Of a DNA stretch of 5,023 nucleotides, positions 1 to 5,023 are shown piece by piece. The translations under genes and the position numbers were made by a program. The stretch spans positions 1-5,023 of the forward strand of contig CAJYRE010000104.1 in NCBI GenBank assembly GCA_913776675.1, read 5' to 3'. Positions within the stretch are counted from its first letter, which is position 1. Each line of letters begins with the position of its first letter. Origin of the DNA: Rhizobiaceae bacterium (lineage in GTDB: Bacteria > Pseudomonadota > Alphaproteobacteria > Rhizobiales > Rhizobiaceae). Under the pieces are notes generated by a model. The model was not told where the DNA came from and ran no database searches. It saw nothing but the letters and a program-made list of their open reading frames with translations.

Positions 1-201
1 GGCGGCTCAGGCATTAATGGACACATCAAGATCGGTGATGGGGTTCAGATTGCTGCAATGAGTGGTGTGGTGGGGGATCTTCCTGCCGGAGAGAAATTCG
101 GCGGAATACCGGCGCGACCGCTTGCAGATTTCCTGCGTGACTCTGCGGAAGTTATAGCGCGGTCCGAAAGCAGGGCTAAGGCGAGAAAGGGGCAGAAATG
201 A
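1..201 (+). CDS. lpxD: LpxD, UDP-3-O-acylglucosamine N-acyltransferase, C-terminal part only
   Basis: The gene enters from the left edge in frame 1, and only its last 66 codons are visible before TGA. LpxD transfers a 3-hydroxyacyl chain from acyl carrier protein to the 2-amino group of UDP-3-O-acylglucosamine, the third step of lipid A synthesis, in the cytoplasm. The visible part reads as the final turns of a left-handed beta-helix ([19 protein letters not shown], then [15 protein letters not shown]). A short charged C-terminal helix follows ([20 protein letters not shown]). The GGIPARP/FLRD ending is what I expect of LpxD, and the position just before fabZ-lpxA supports it. The catalytic histidine region lies upstream of the window and cannot be checked. 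The stop overlaps the fabZ start by 4 bases (ATGA), so translation is probably coupled. No frameshift is seen. Confidence 0.93.
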   Translation, partial: GGSGINGHIKIGDGVQIAAMSGVVGDLPAGEKFGGIPARPLADFLRDSAEVIARSESRAKARKGQK

Positions 202-662
202 CTGTTGAGCAGAACGAGTTGGGAAGTGCGGATATTCTGGAGATTATGAAGCTCCTGCCGCATCGTTATCCCTTCCTGTTGGTTGACCGGATTATTGAGA
301 TTGATGGGGATAATTCTGCCATTGGGATCAAAAATGTTACGGCCAATGAGCCGCATTTTACCGGGCATTTTCCTTCGCAGCCGATTATGCCGGGTGTCTT
401 GCTGGTTGAAGGCATGGCTCAGACGGCAGGCGCTATCTGTGCGCGCAAGTCGGGGAACGGCGGCGATCTGGTCTATTTCATGACGATTGATAATGCTCGC
501 TTCCGCAAGCCGGTTGTGCCTGGTGATCGTGTTGAATTTCATGTGACGAAGCATAAGCAACGCGGTAATATCTGGAAATTCCATTGTGATGCCAAGGTCG
601 ATGGCGCTGTTGTGGCTGAAGCAGATATTGGTGCGATGATCGTACATAAGGAAGAAAAATGA
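198..662 (+). CDS. fabZ: FabZ, 3-hydroxyacyl-[acyl-carrier-protein] dehydratase
   Basis: FabZ dehydrates 3-hydroxyacyl-ACP to trans-2-enoyl-ACP in the elongation cycle of type II fatty acid synthesis. It thereby draws on the same 3-hydroxyacyl-ACP pool as LpxA and LpxD. The 154-residue product is a full-length single hot-dog domain. It has the usual N-terminal [14 protein letters not shown] segment (19-32) and the signature [16 protein letters not shown] (56-71). In that signature His57 and Glu71 are the expected catalytic pair, with the usual 14-residue spacing. The later [17 protein letters not shown] segment (94-110) is also typical. The start is fixed by the ATGA overlap with lpxD and a purine-rich AAAGGGG (186-192), 5 bases upstream. 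Its position between lpxD and lpxA is the standard proteobacterial arrangement. It is unlikely to be FabA, which is longer and lies elsewhere. Confidence 0.98.
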   Translation: MTVEQNELGSADILEIMKLLPHRYPFLLVDRIIEIDGDNSAIGIKNVTANEPHFTGHFPSQPIMPGVLLVEGMAQTAGAICARKSGNGGDLVYFMTIDNARFRKPVVPGDRVEFHVTKHKQRGNIWKFHCDAKVDGAVVAEADIGAMIVHKEEK

Positions 663-1474
663 CATCCATTTCGGCCAGCGCCCGCATTCACCCCTCAAGC
701 GTTATCGAAGATGGAGCCGTGATTGGCGATAATGTCACCATTGGCCCATTTTGTTACGTGGGTTCCAAGGTGGTTTTGGGCGAAGGCACAGAATTGCATC
801 CGCACGTCGTTGTCACGGGGCGCACGACAATTGGCCGTCATGCAAAAATGTTTTCCAATGCGGTGATCGGTGGCGATCCGCAGAGCATTCACCACACCGG
901 TGAGGAAACCACGCTGGATATTGGTGATCACTGCACCATGCGCGAGGGCGTGACCATTAACTGCGGAACCGTTGAGGGTGGCGGCAAAACAGTTATTGGC
1001 AACAACAATCTGTTTCTTGCCAATTCGCATGTGGCGCATGATTGCCAATTGGGCAGCAATATCATTCTGTCCAACAATGTAATGCTGGCAGGCCATGTCA
1101 AAATTGATGATCGTGCCATTTTGGGCGGGGGCTGTGCTGTGCATCAGTTCACCAGAATTGGCCGTCAGGCGTTCATTGGTGGGCTTTCGGCCTGTAGTTA
1201 TGATGTCATTCCCTATGGCATGTTGAACGGCAATCCCGGCCTGCTGGGTGGCTTGAATGTGGTTGGCATGACACGGGCAGGCATTGAGCGTGCAACGATC
1301 CACCGGGTTCGCAAAGCCTATAAAGCCCTGTTTGATGAAGAAGGGGCTATTCGTGAAAAGGCTGCGGCCTTGCGCGAAGAGTTTGCAGATTGCAAGGAAG
1401 CGATGGAAATTCTGGATTTCATCGCCGCTGAGAGTGATCGTGCCTTGTCTTCGCCTTTCCGTGGCAAGAGCTGA
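659..1474 (+). CDS. lpxA: LpxA, acyl-ACP--UDP-N-acetylglucosamine O-acyltransferase
   Basis: LpxA catalyses the first step of lipid A synthesis: reversible transfer of a 3-hydroxyacyl chain from ACP to the 3-OH of UDP-GlcNAc, by a cytoplasmic homotrimer. The 271-residue protein has hexapeptide repeats forming a left-handed beta-helix over about residues 5-195. An alpha-helical C-terminal domain follows (about 200-268). The motif NSHVAHDC (122-129) places His127 at the position of the catalytic His125 of E. coli LpxA. The conserved AVHQF (160-164) and [15 protein letters not shown] (190-204) segments follow. Gly175 aligns with E. coli Gly173, the ruler residue linked to a C14 chain. The start overlaps the fabZ stop (ATGA), with AAGGAAG at 648-654 as ribosome binding site. 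The residues aligned with E. coli Asp74 and Lys76 are Ser76 and His78, as I recall from rhizobial relatives. The protein appears intact. Confidence 0.98.
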   Translation: MTSISASARIHPSSVIEDGAVIGDNVTIGPFCYVGSKVVLGEGTELHPHVVVTGRTTIGRHAKMFSNAVIGGDPQSIHHTGEETTLDIGDHCTMREGVTINCGTVEGGGKTVIGNNNLFLANSHVAHDCQLGSNIILSNNVMLAGHVKIDDRAILGGGCAVHQFTRIGRQAFIGGLSACSYDVIPYGMLNGNPGLLGGLNVVGMTRAGIERATIHRVRKAYKALFDEEGAIREKAAALREEFADCKEAMEILDFIAAESDRALSSPFRGKS

Positions 1475-1477
1475 CCG

Positions 1478-2338
1478 ATGACCGGCAGCAAGGCCGGACG
1501 GCTGGGTATTATCGCCGGCAGTGGTATGCTGCCGGTGTATGTTGCGGATGCCGCCCGTGCGGCTGGTGAGCATCCGTTTGTTTTTCCCTTAAAGAATGAA
1601 GCAGACCAGCGCTGGAATGCATTTGATCATGCCATCATCAGTGTGGGTGATTTTCGCCAACTTGCCAGCCTGATCAAGCAGCATGGCATTACACGCATGG
1701 TCATGTCTGGTGCTGTTAAAAAGCGCCCGAATTTCAATGAAATACATGTCAATCTTCGTTCTTTGATGAAGGTGCCGTCTGTTGTCCGAACCTTGCTGTC
1801 GGGTGGTGATGATACGGTTTTGAAAATGGTCATTCAGTTGATCGAAGCGCAAGGGTGCCGGGTTGTTGGTGCGCATGAGATAGCACCGCAGCTTCTCGCT
1901 GATCTTGGTCCACTGGGCCGCCATGCGCCGAATGAAGAGGACAGGCGCGATATTGCGGCGGCCATGCGGGCCGCTGAGGTTCTGGGGCGGTTGGATGTTG
2001 GTCAGGGCGCTGTTAGCGTTGGTGGCCGTATCGTAGCCCTGGAAGGGGTGGAAGGCACCGACCGTATGTTGCAAAGGGTGGCGGAGTTGCGCGCTGAAGG
2101 TCGGATTTCTGCCAAGCGCCGCGGTGTTCTGGTCAAATTGTGCAAGCCTCAACAGGATATTCGTGCCGATCTGCCCACCATTGGGCAATCCACCATTGAT
2201 GGCGTGGCTATGGCTGGTCTTGCGGGTGTTGCTGTGCAAGCCGGCAGGGCGCTTTTGTTGCAACGGGAAGAAACGTTGAAACGGGCGGATGCAGCAGGTA
2301 TTTTTGTCTGCGGCATTGATCTGGAGGTGGACCTTTGA
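1478..2338 (+). CDS. lpxI: LpxI, UDP-2,3-diacylglucosamine diphosphatase (formerly DUF1009)
   Basis: LpxI hydrolyses UDP-2,3-diacylglucosamine to 2,3-diacylglucosamine 1-phosphate (lipid X) and UMP. It replaces the unrelated LpxH in alphaproteobacteria and some other lineages. The 286 residues contain the N-terminal glycine-rich segment GRLGIIAGSGMLPVY (7-21). The MSGAVKKRPNF segment (76-86) follows. The C-terminal domain runs from about residue 110, with GGDDTVLK (109-116) and KPQQDIRADLPTIGQ (223-237). An aspartate in this last region, probably Asp231, should match the catalytically important Asp225 of the Caulobacter enzyme; I could not align them to confirm this. The gene starts 3 bases after the lpxA stop with only a weak upstream AGAG (1467-1470), so coupling to lpxA termination is likely. 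Its stop overlaps the lpxB start. The position between lpxA and lpxB is the usual alphaproteobacterial one and supports the assignment strongly. Confidence 0.95.
   Translation: MTGSKAGRLGIIAGSGMLPVYVADAARAAGEHPFVFPLKNEADQRWNAFDHAIISVGDFRQLASLIKQHGITRMVMSGAVKKRPNFNEIHVNLRSLMKVPSVVRTLLSGGDDTVLKMVIQLIEAQGCRVVGAHEIAPQLLADLGPLGRHAPNEEDRRDIAAAMRAAEVLGRLDVGQGAVSVGGRIVALEGVEGTDRMLQRVAELRAEGRISAKRRGVLVKLCKPQQDIRADLPTIGQSTIDGVAMAGLAGVAVQAGRALLLQREETLKRADAAGIFVCGIDLEVDL
1481..1537 (+). other. Mutually exclusive inverted repeats at the start of lpxI
   Basis: The segment CTGCCGGT (1529-1536) can pair perfectly with ACCGGCAG (1481-1488), which directly follows the lpxI start codon. It can also pair with CCGGCAG (1515-1521), which leaves a 7-base loop and extends by a G-U and a C-G pair. 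Only one pairing can form at a time, so the early lpxI mRNA may adopt two alternative hairpins. The segment also encodes the conserved AGSGMLP motif, which constrains its codons, so the repeats may be accidental. No regulatory role is shown. Confidence 0.3.
2323..2327 (+). promoter_or_regulatory. Shine-Dalgarno site that fixes the TTG start of lpxB
   Basis: GGAGG lies inside the last codons of lpxI, 7 bases before the TTG at 2335. It is the strongest anti-16S match in the operon. It supports TTG as the true start of lpxB, since no ATG or GTG start fits the conserved N-terminus better. Confidence 0.75.
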
Positions 2339-3495
2339 GCGGAAAGCGTCTGAAAATCGCAGTGATTGCCGGCGAGGTGTCAGGGGATTTGTTGGGCGCA
2401 GATTTGATTGCAGCCCTGAAAAAACAATATACGGGCGAGATTGAGCTGGTCGGTGTGGGCGGTCCTGCCTTGGAAGAGCAGGGGCTGGTATCGCTGTTTG
2501 ATTTCTCAGAGCTTTCCGTGATGGGGCTCACGCAGGTGTTGGCAAACTTGCCGCGGTTCATCAGCCTGATTGGCAAGACAGCCAAAGCCTTGGCAGCAGC
2601 AAAACCGGATCTTCTGCTGATCATCGATAGTCCTGATTTTACCCATCGAGTTGCGCGCAAAGTCCGGTCTGTTTTGCCGGATTTGCCAGTGGTCAATTAC
2701 GTCTGCCCCAGTGTTTGGGCGTGGAAAGAATATCGAGCCCAAGCCATGCTGGGTTATGTGGACGCCGTTTTGGCGGTTTTGCCCTTTGAGCCTGCTGTCA
2801 TGCAGCGTTTAGGTGGGCCGAAAACCCATTTTATTGGTCACCGATTAACCTCCCATCCGTCTGTCCTGGCCTGCCGCGCGGCGCGGATGTTGAGGCCTGT
2901 TCCTGCCTCAGGTGAGCCGAAAACCATTATGTTGCTGCCTGGCTCGCGTGGAGCGGAGATCAGCTCTCTCACCCCTGTTTTTGGCGATGCGGTTCGCGTT
3001 TTTGTTGAGCGTAATGGGCCAACACGGTTTTTGCTGCCAACGCTGGCGCGGCGGGAACAGATGGTGCGTGAGGCGGTGAAAGATTGGGTTGTTCAGCCTG
3101 ACATTATGGTTGGCGAAGAGCAGAAATGGCAGGCCTTTGCACAGGCCGATGCGGCCATTGCCGCCTCTGGTACGGTGTTGCTGGAACTGGCGCTGGCAGG
3201 CGTTCCTGTTGTCTCAACCTATAAAACCGACTGGCTGATCAAGCTGATGCACAAGCGCATCAAAATCTGGACAGGGGCCCTGCCCAATGTGATTGCCGAT
3301 TACGTGGTGATGCCGGAATATTTGAACGAGCAGCTTCGCGGTGCATCACTGGCGCGCTGGATGGAGCGGCTTTCTACCCACACACCTGAGAATCAAGCCA
3401 TGATGCAGGGTTTTGATCTTGTCTGGAAGACCATGCAAACAGAACCCCCTGCCGGTGAGGCAGGGGCGAAAATTGTGCTGGATTTGCTGAATTGA
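2335..3495 (+). CDS. lpxB: LpxB, lipid-A-disaccharide synthase
   Basis: LpxB condenses UDP-2,3-diacylglucosamine with lipid X, forming the beta-1',6-linked disaccharide of lipid A and releasing UDP. It is a peripheral membrane glycosyltransferase of family GT19. The 386 residues match the usual length. Visible family motifs are AVIAGEVSGDLLGA (9-22), LLIIDSPDF (94-102), YVCPSVWAWKEYR (122-134) and LPFE (149-152). They continue with LLPGSRGAEI (200-209), ASGTVLLELALAGVPVV (277-293) and LPNVIADY (316-323). The start is TTG, which overlaps the lpxI stop as TTGA and has a good GGAGG 7 bases upstream. The N-terminus that results is right for the family. It is the last gene of the operon on this strand. 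Its stop lies 7 bases from the stop of the convergent hydrolase gene. The coding end (residues about 370-376, PPAGEAG) is encoded by a perfect GC-rich inverted repeat. Confidence 0.98.
   Translation: MSGKRLKIAVIAGEVSGDLLGADLIAALKKQYTGEIELVGVGGPALEEQGLVSLFDFSELSVMGLTQVLANLPRFISLIGKTAKALAAAKPDLLLIIDSPDFTHRVARKVRSVLPDLPVVNYVCPSVWAWKEYRAQAMLGYVDAVLAVLPFEPAVMQRLGGPKTHFIGHRLTSHPSVLACRAARMLRPVPASGEPKTIMLLPGSRGAEISSLTPVFGDAVRVFVERNGPTRFLLPTLARREQMVREAVKDWVVQPDIMVGEEQKWQAFAQADAAIAASGTVLLELALAGVPVVSTYKTDWLIKLMHKRIKIWTGALPNVIADYVVMPEYLNEQLRGASLARWMERLSTHTPENQAMMQGFDLVWKTMQTEPPAGEAGAKIVLDLLN
3446..3466 (-). terminator. Possible intrinsic terminator for the minus-strand hydrolase gene, inside the lpxB coding end
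   Basis: CCCCTGCC (3446-3453) and GGCAGGGG (3459-3466) form a perfect 8-bp stem with a 5-base loop. Read on the minus strand, the stem begins 37 bases beyond the stop of the S-formylglutathione hydrolase gene. It is followed by GTTCTGTTTG, a modest T-rich tail. On the plus strand the tail is CGAAAATTG, which is not T-rich, so termination of lpxB itself is not supported. The T tract is imperfect, so efficiency is uncertain. Confidence 0.5.
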
Positions 3496-3502
3496 GCCTT
3501 CT

Positions 3503-4336
3503 CTATTTCAGCCGTTCAGCGTGCCAGCGCAGATGATCATCCATAAAGCTTGAAATGAAATAATAGGAATGATCATAGCGCTCATGCAGGCGCAGCGTCA
3601 GGCCAATATCGGTGTTTTTGACGGCTTCTTCCAGCAGCCACGGCATCAGGCCGGTTTCCAGAAAACTGTCGGCTTTGCCCTGATCCATCAGAAACTCTGG
3701 GAAACGTGCCCCATCCTCAATCAAAGCGCAGGCATCATAAGGTCGCCATGTGCTGCGGTCTGTACCGAGATATTTCTCAAATGCGTCCTGCGTCCAGTCG
3801 GCCTTGAGCGGACTGACAATCGGCGCAAAGGCTGAGCAGCTTTTGAAGCGATCAGGATTTTTGAGGGCAATGGTGAGGGCACCGTGGCCACCCATGGAAT
3901 GGCCGAAAATGCCCTGACGGTTCATATCGGCGCGAAATTGCTCACCGATCAGGGCAGGCAATTCCTCGGTGATGTAGCTGTACATCTGGAAGTTTTCGGC
4001 CCAAGGGCTTTCGGTGGCGTTGAGATACATGCCAGCGCCCTTGCCCATTTTCCAGTTGGTCAGCTCGTCCGGCACATCATTGCCGCGCGGGCTGGTATCG
4101 GGGCAAACAACAATCAGGCCCAGCTCTGCGGCCAGACGGCGATATTCGCCTTTTTCCATCACATTGGCATGAGTGCAGGTCAGGCCGGACAGATACCATA
4201 GCACCGGGCGTTTTTCGGCAATCGCCTGAGGGGGCACAAACACGGCAAAGGTCATTTCTGTTTTGCAGGTTTCTGAATCGTGGCTGAACACGCCCTGCAT
4301 GCCGCCAAAAGCGGTGTTTTGTGAGAGGATCTTCAT
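3503..4336 (-). CDS. fghA: S-formylglutathione hydrolase (esterase D family)
   Basis: The enzyme hydrolyses S-formylglutathione to formate and glutathione, the last step of glutathione-dependent formaldehyde detoxification, in the cytoplasm. The 277 residues form a single alpha/beta-hydrolase domain of normal family length. The nucleophile motif GHSMGG (145-150) gives Ser147. DQGKADSFLE (218-227) gives Asp223 and YDHSYYF (254-260) gives His256, so the triad is complete. These positions match what I recall for the Agrobacterium tumefaciens enzyme. The family segment YLSGLTCTHANVMEKGEYRR (48-67) includes a conserved Cys54. The ATG start has AGGAGA 4 bases upstream. It lies 18 bases downstream of a DUF1345 gene on the same strand and probably shares its transcript. 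No glutathione-dependent formaldehyde dehydrogenase gene is visible beside it, unlike the frm-type operons of enterobacteria. Confidence 0.96.
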   Translation of the reverse strand: MKILSQNTAFGGMQGVFSHDSETCKTEMTFAVFVPPQAIAEKRPVLWYLSGLTCTHANVMEKGEYRRLAAELGLIVVCPDTSPRGNDVPDELTNWKMGKGAGMYLNATESPWAENFQMYSYITEELPALIGEQFRADMNRQGIFGHSMGGHGALTIALKNPDRFKSCSAFAPIVSPLKADWTQDAFEKYLGTDRSTWRPYDACALIEDGARFPEFLMDQGKADSFLETGLMPWLLEEAVKNTDIGLTLRLHERYDHSYYFISSFMDDHLRWHAERLK

Positions 4337-4340
4337 GAGT

Positions 4341-4346
4341 TCTCCT
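4341..4346 (-). promoter_or_regulatory. Shine-Dalgarno site of the S-formylglutathione hydrolase gene
   Basis: Read on the minus strand this is AGGAGA, 4 bases before the ATG at 4336, within the 18-base gap after the DUF1345 stop. It supports the chosen start and shows that the hydrolase has its own efficient initiation site. Confidence 0.7.
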
Positions 4347-4354
4347 GAAAAATG

Positions 4355-5023
4355 CTATCCGGCCATGGATATGACGGCATTGACCGCAGCCGCGATCAAG
4401 ATTGTATTGAAAAAGAAAGCAACAACGGAATGGGCAAGATTGATCCGGCGCATGTCGGTTGTTGTTATGGAGACATCCGAGGTTTGGGCTGTCATGCCAA
4501 TGACGAAGGAAAAATACAGAAATTCATAGCCACCTGGCTCTTCTGTTTCCGGAAATCCCAGCCCACGTCGAGGCCCCATGCCGTTTTCTCCAGCGTAATA
4601 TTGCCAGTAACGGTGGGCGTAATGCATGGCAAACATGGTGTGAATGGTAAACCAGCCGCCAATCACTGAAATAAACGCCAATGACACTTCCAGCGTGCTA
4701 TGTGTGCCACCTTTGTTGAGGGCATTGAACAGGCCAATCACGGCGGCGATAATGGTGAGAAGGCAGATGATGGGAATCAGCACTGCAGGACCATCATCCC
4801 GCTGCGGGCTGTTTTTCAACCGTTCAGCCGTGATGCGTGGCATGCGCTTGATCATGAAGCCGAGATAGATCGTGAAAAATACGATGGCCGACGACTCGAT
4901 CGCCAGTTCGCTTTTGATGAGCAGAAACGCTGGAAATGTGAGAATACCCAACAGGCCAGCCGCATAAAACGGGCTGTGGCGATGGCGACGCAAGCTGAGC
5001 AAAAATGGTTTCTTTTTTGTGGT
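4355..5023 (-). CDS. DUF1345 family integral membrane protein, 5' end outside the window
   Basis: The reading frame stays open to the right edge, so the start is probably beyond it. About 222 codons are visible. A TTG at 5002 would give 215 residues but has no good ribosome binding site. Numbered from that TTG, a basic N-terminus (LRRHRH) precedes hydrophobic segments at about 12-29, 36-51, 73-95, 104-128 and 193-213, so about five membrane spans are expected. The C-terminal half carries the pattern I associate with DUF1345: HYAHRYWQYY (127-136), GLGFPE (147-152), then YEFLYFSFVIGMTAQTSDV (159-177). RRINLAH (185-191) and FFFNTILIAAAVN (196-208) complete it. The family has no established function that I know of. 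It lies in the inner membrane by inference. The stop is 18 bases before fghA, which suggests an operon in which this gene comes first. Confidence 0.88.
   Translation of the reverse strand, partial: TTKKKPFLLSLRRHRHSPFYAAGLLGILTFPAFLLIKSELAIESSAIVFFTIYLGFMIKRMPRITAERLKNSPQRDDGPAVLIPIICLLTIIAAVIGLFNALNKGGTHSTLEVSLAFISVIGGWFTIHTMFAMHYAHRYWQYYAGENGMGPRRGLGFPETEEPGGYEFLYFSFVIGMTAQTSDVSITTTDMRRINLAHSVVAFFFNTILIAAAVNAVISMAG

Noticed and set aside
45..698. A 217-codon open frame on the minus strand opposite lpxD and fabZ
   Set aside because: It spans two genuine coupled genes on the other strand and has no domain that I recognise.
695..1573. A 292-codon open frame on the minus strand opposite lpxA
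   Set aside because: It lies fully antisense to a well-supported lpxA and the start of lpxI. Its translation has no recognisable domain, and its length is explained by the codon bias of the real gene.
1589..2263. A 224-codon open frame on the minus strand opposite lpxI
   Set aside because: It is antisense to lpxI, has a low-complexity composition rich in Asn, Gln, His and Arg, and shows no motif or convincing initiation site.
2208..2696. A 162-codon open frame on the minus strand across the lpxI/lpxB junction
   Set aside because: Its Ser/Pro/Arg-rich translation is typical of a shadow frame, and the overlapping lpxI and lpxB are secure.
3884..4201. A 105-codon open frame on the plus strand inside the hydrolase gene
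   Set aside because: It is antisense to a hydrolase with a complete catalytic triad, and has no independent support.
4355..5002. TTG at 5002 as the start of the DUF1345 gene
   Set aside because: The frame stays open to the window edge, and no clear ribosome binding site precedes this TTG. The true start is more likely outside the window.
1..5023. An undescribed system, mobile element, CRISPR array or RNA gene
   Set aside because: Every part of the window is covered by recognisable genes with gaps under 20 bases. I saw no direct repeat array, transposase, integrase, tRNA-like fold or defence-type gene.

Overview
The window looks like a chromosomal housekeeping segment of an alphaproteobacterium, most likely a member of the Hyphomicrobiales (Rhizobiales) close to Rhizobiaceae. 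Three things point there: the gene order lpxD-fabZ-lpxA-lpxI-lpxB, the use of LpxI rather than LpxH, and LpxA and S-formylglutathione hydrolase sequences that resemble the Rhizobium/Agrobacterium versions I remember. The base composition is moderate (by eye a little above 50% GC). No database search was possible, so the lineage is an inference.

Positions 1-3495 (+ strand) hold the lipid A block. The end of lpxD enters from the left edge and is followed without gaps by fabZ, lpxA, lpxI and lpxB. Three of the four junctions are 4-base stop/start overlaps (ATGA, ATGA, TTGA) and the fourth has 3 bases between genes, so this is one translationally coupled operon. FabZ and LpxA/LpxD compete for the same 3-hydroxyacyl-ACP pool. 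LpxA starts lipid A synthesis, LpxD adds the second acyl chain, LpxI cleaves UDP-2,3-diacylglucosamine to lipid X, and LpxB joins lipid X to another UDP-2,3-diacylglucosamine to give the disaccharide. LpxC is not in the window.

Positions 3503-5023 (- strand) hold a convergent pair. A DUF1345-type membrane protein, whose 5' end runs off the right edge, lies 18 bases upstream of an S-formylglutathione hydrolase gene (formaldehyde detoxification). The two stop codons of lpxB and the hydrolase gene are only 7 bases apart. A GC-rich perfect hairpin inside the lpxB coding end is a plausible terminator for the minus-strand transcript.

There is no gene-free stretch over 20 bases. I saw no tRNA, rRNA, mobile element, CRISPR array or phage gene, and I do not see an undescribed biological system. 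The observations worth checking are small ones: the TTG start of lpxB, the intragenic terminator, alternative hairpins at the lpxI start, the pairing of DUF1345 with the hydrolase, and residue differences in LpxA.
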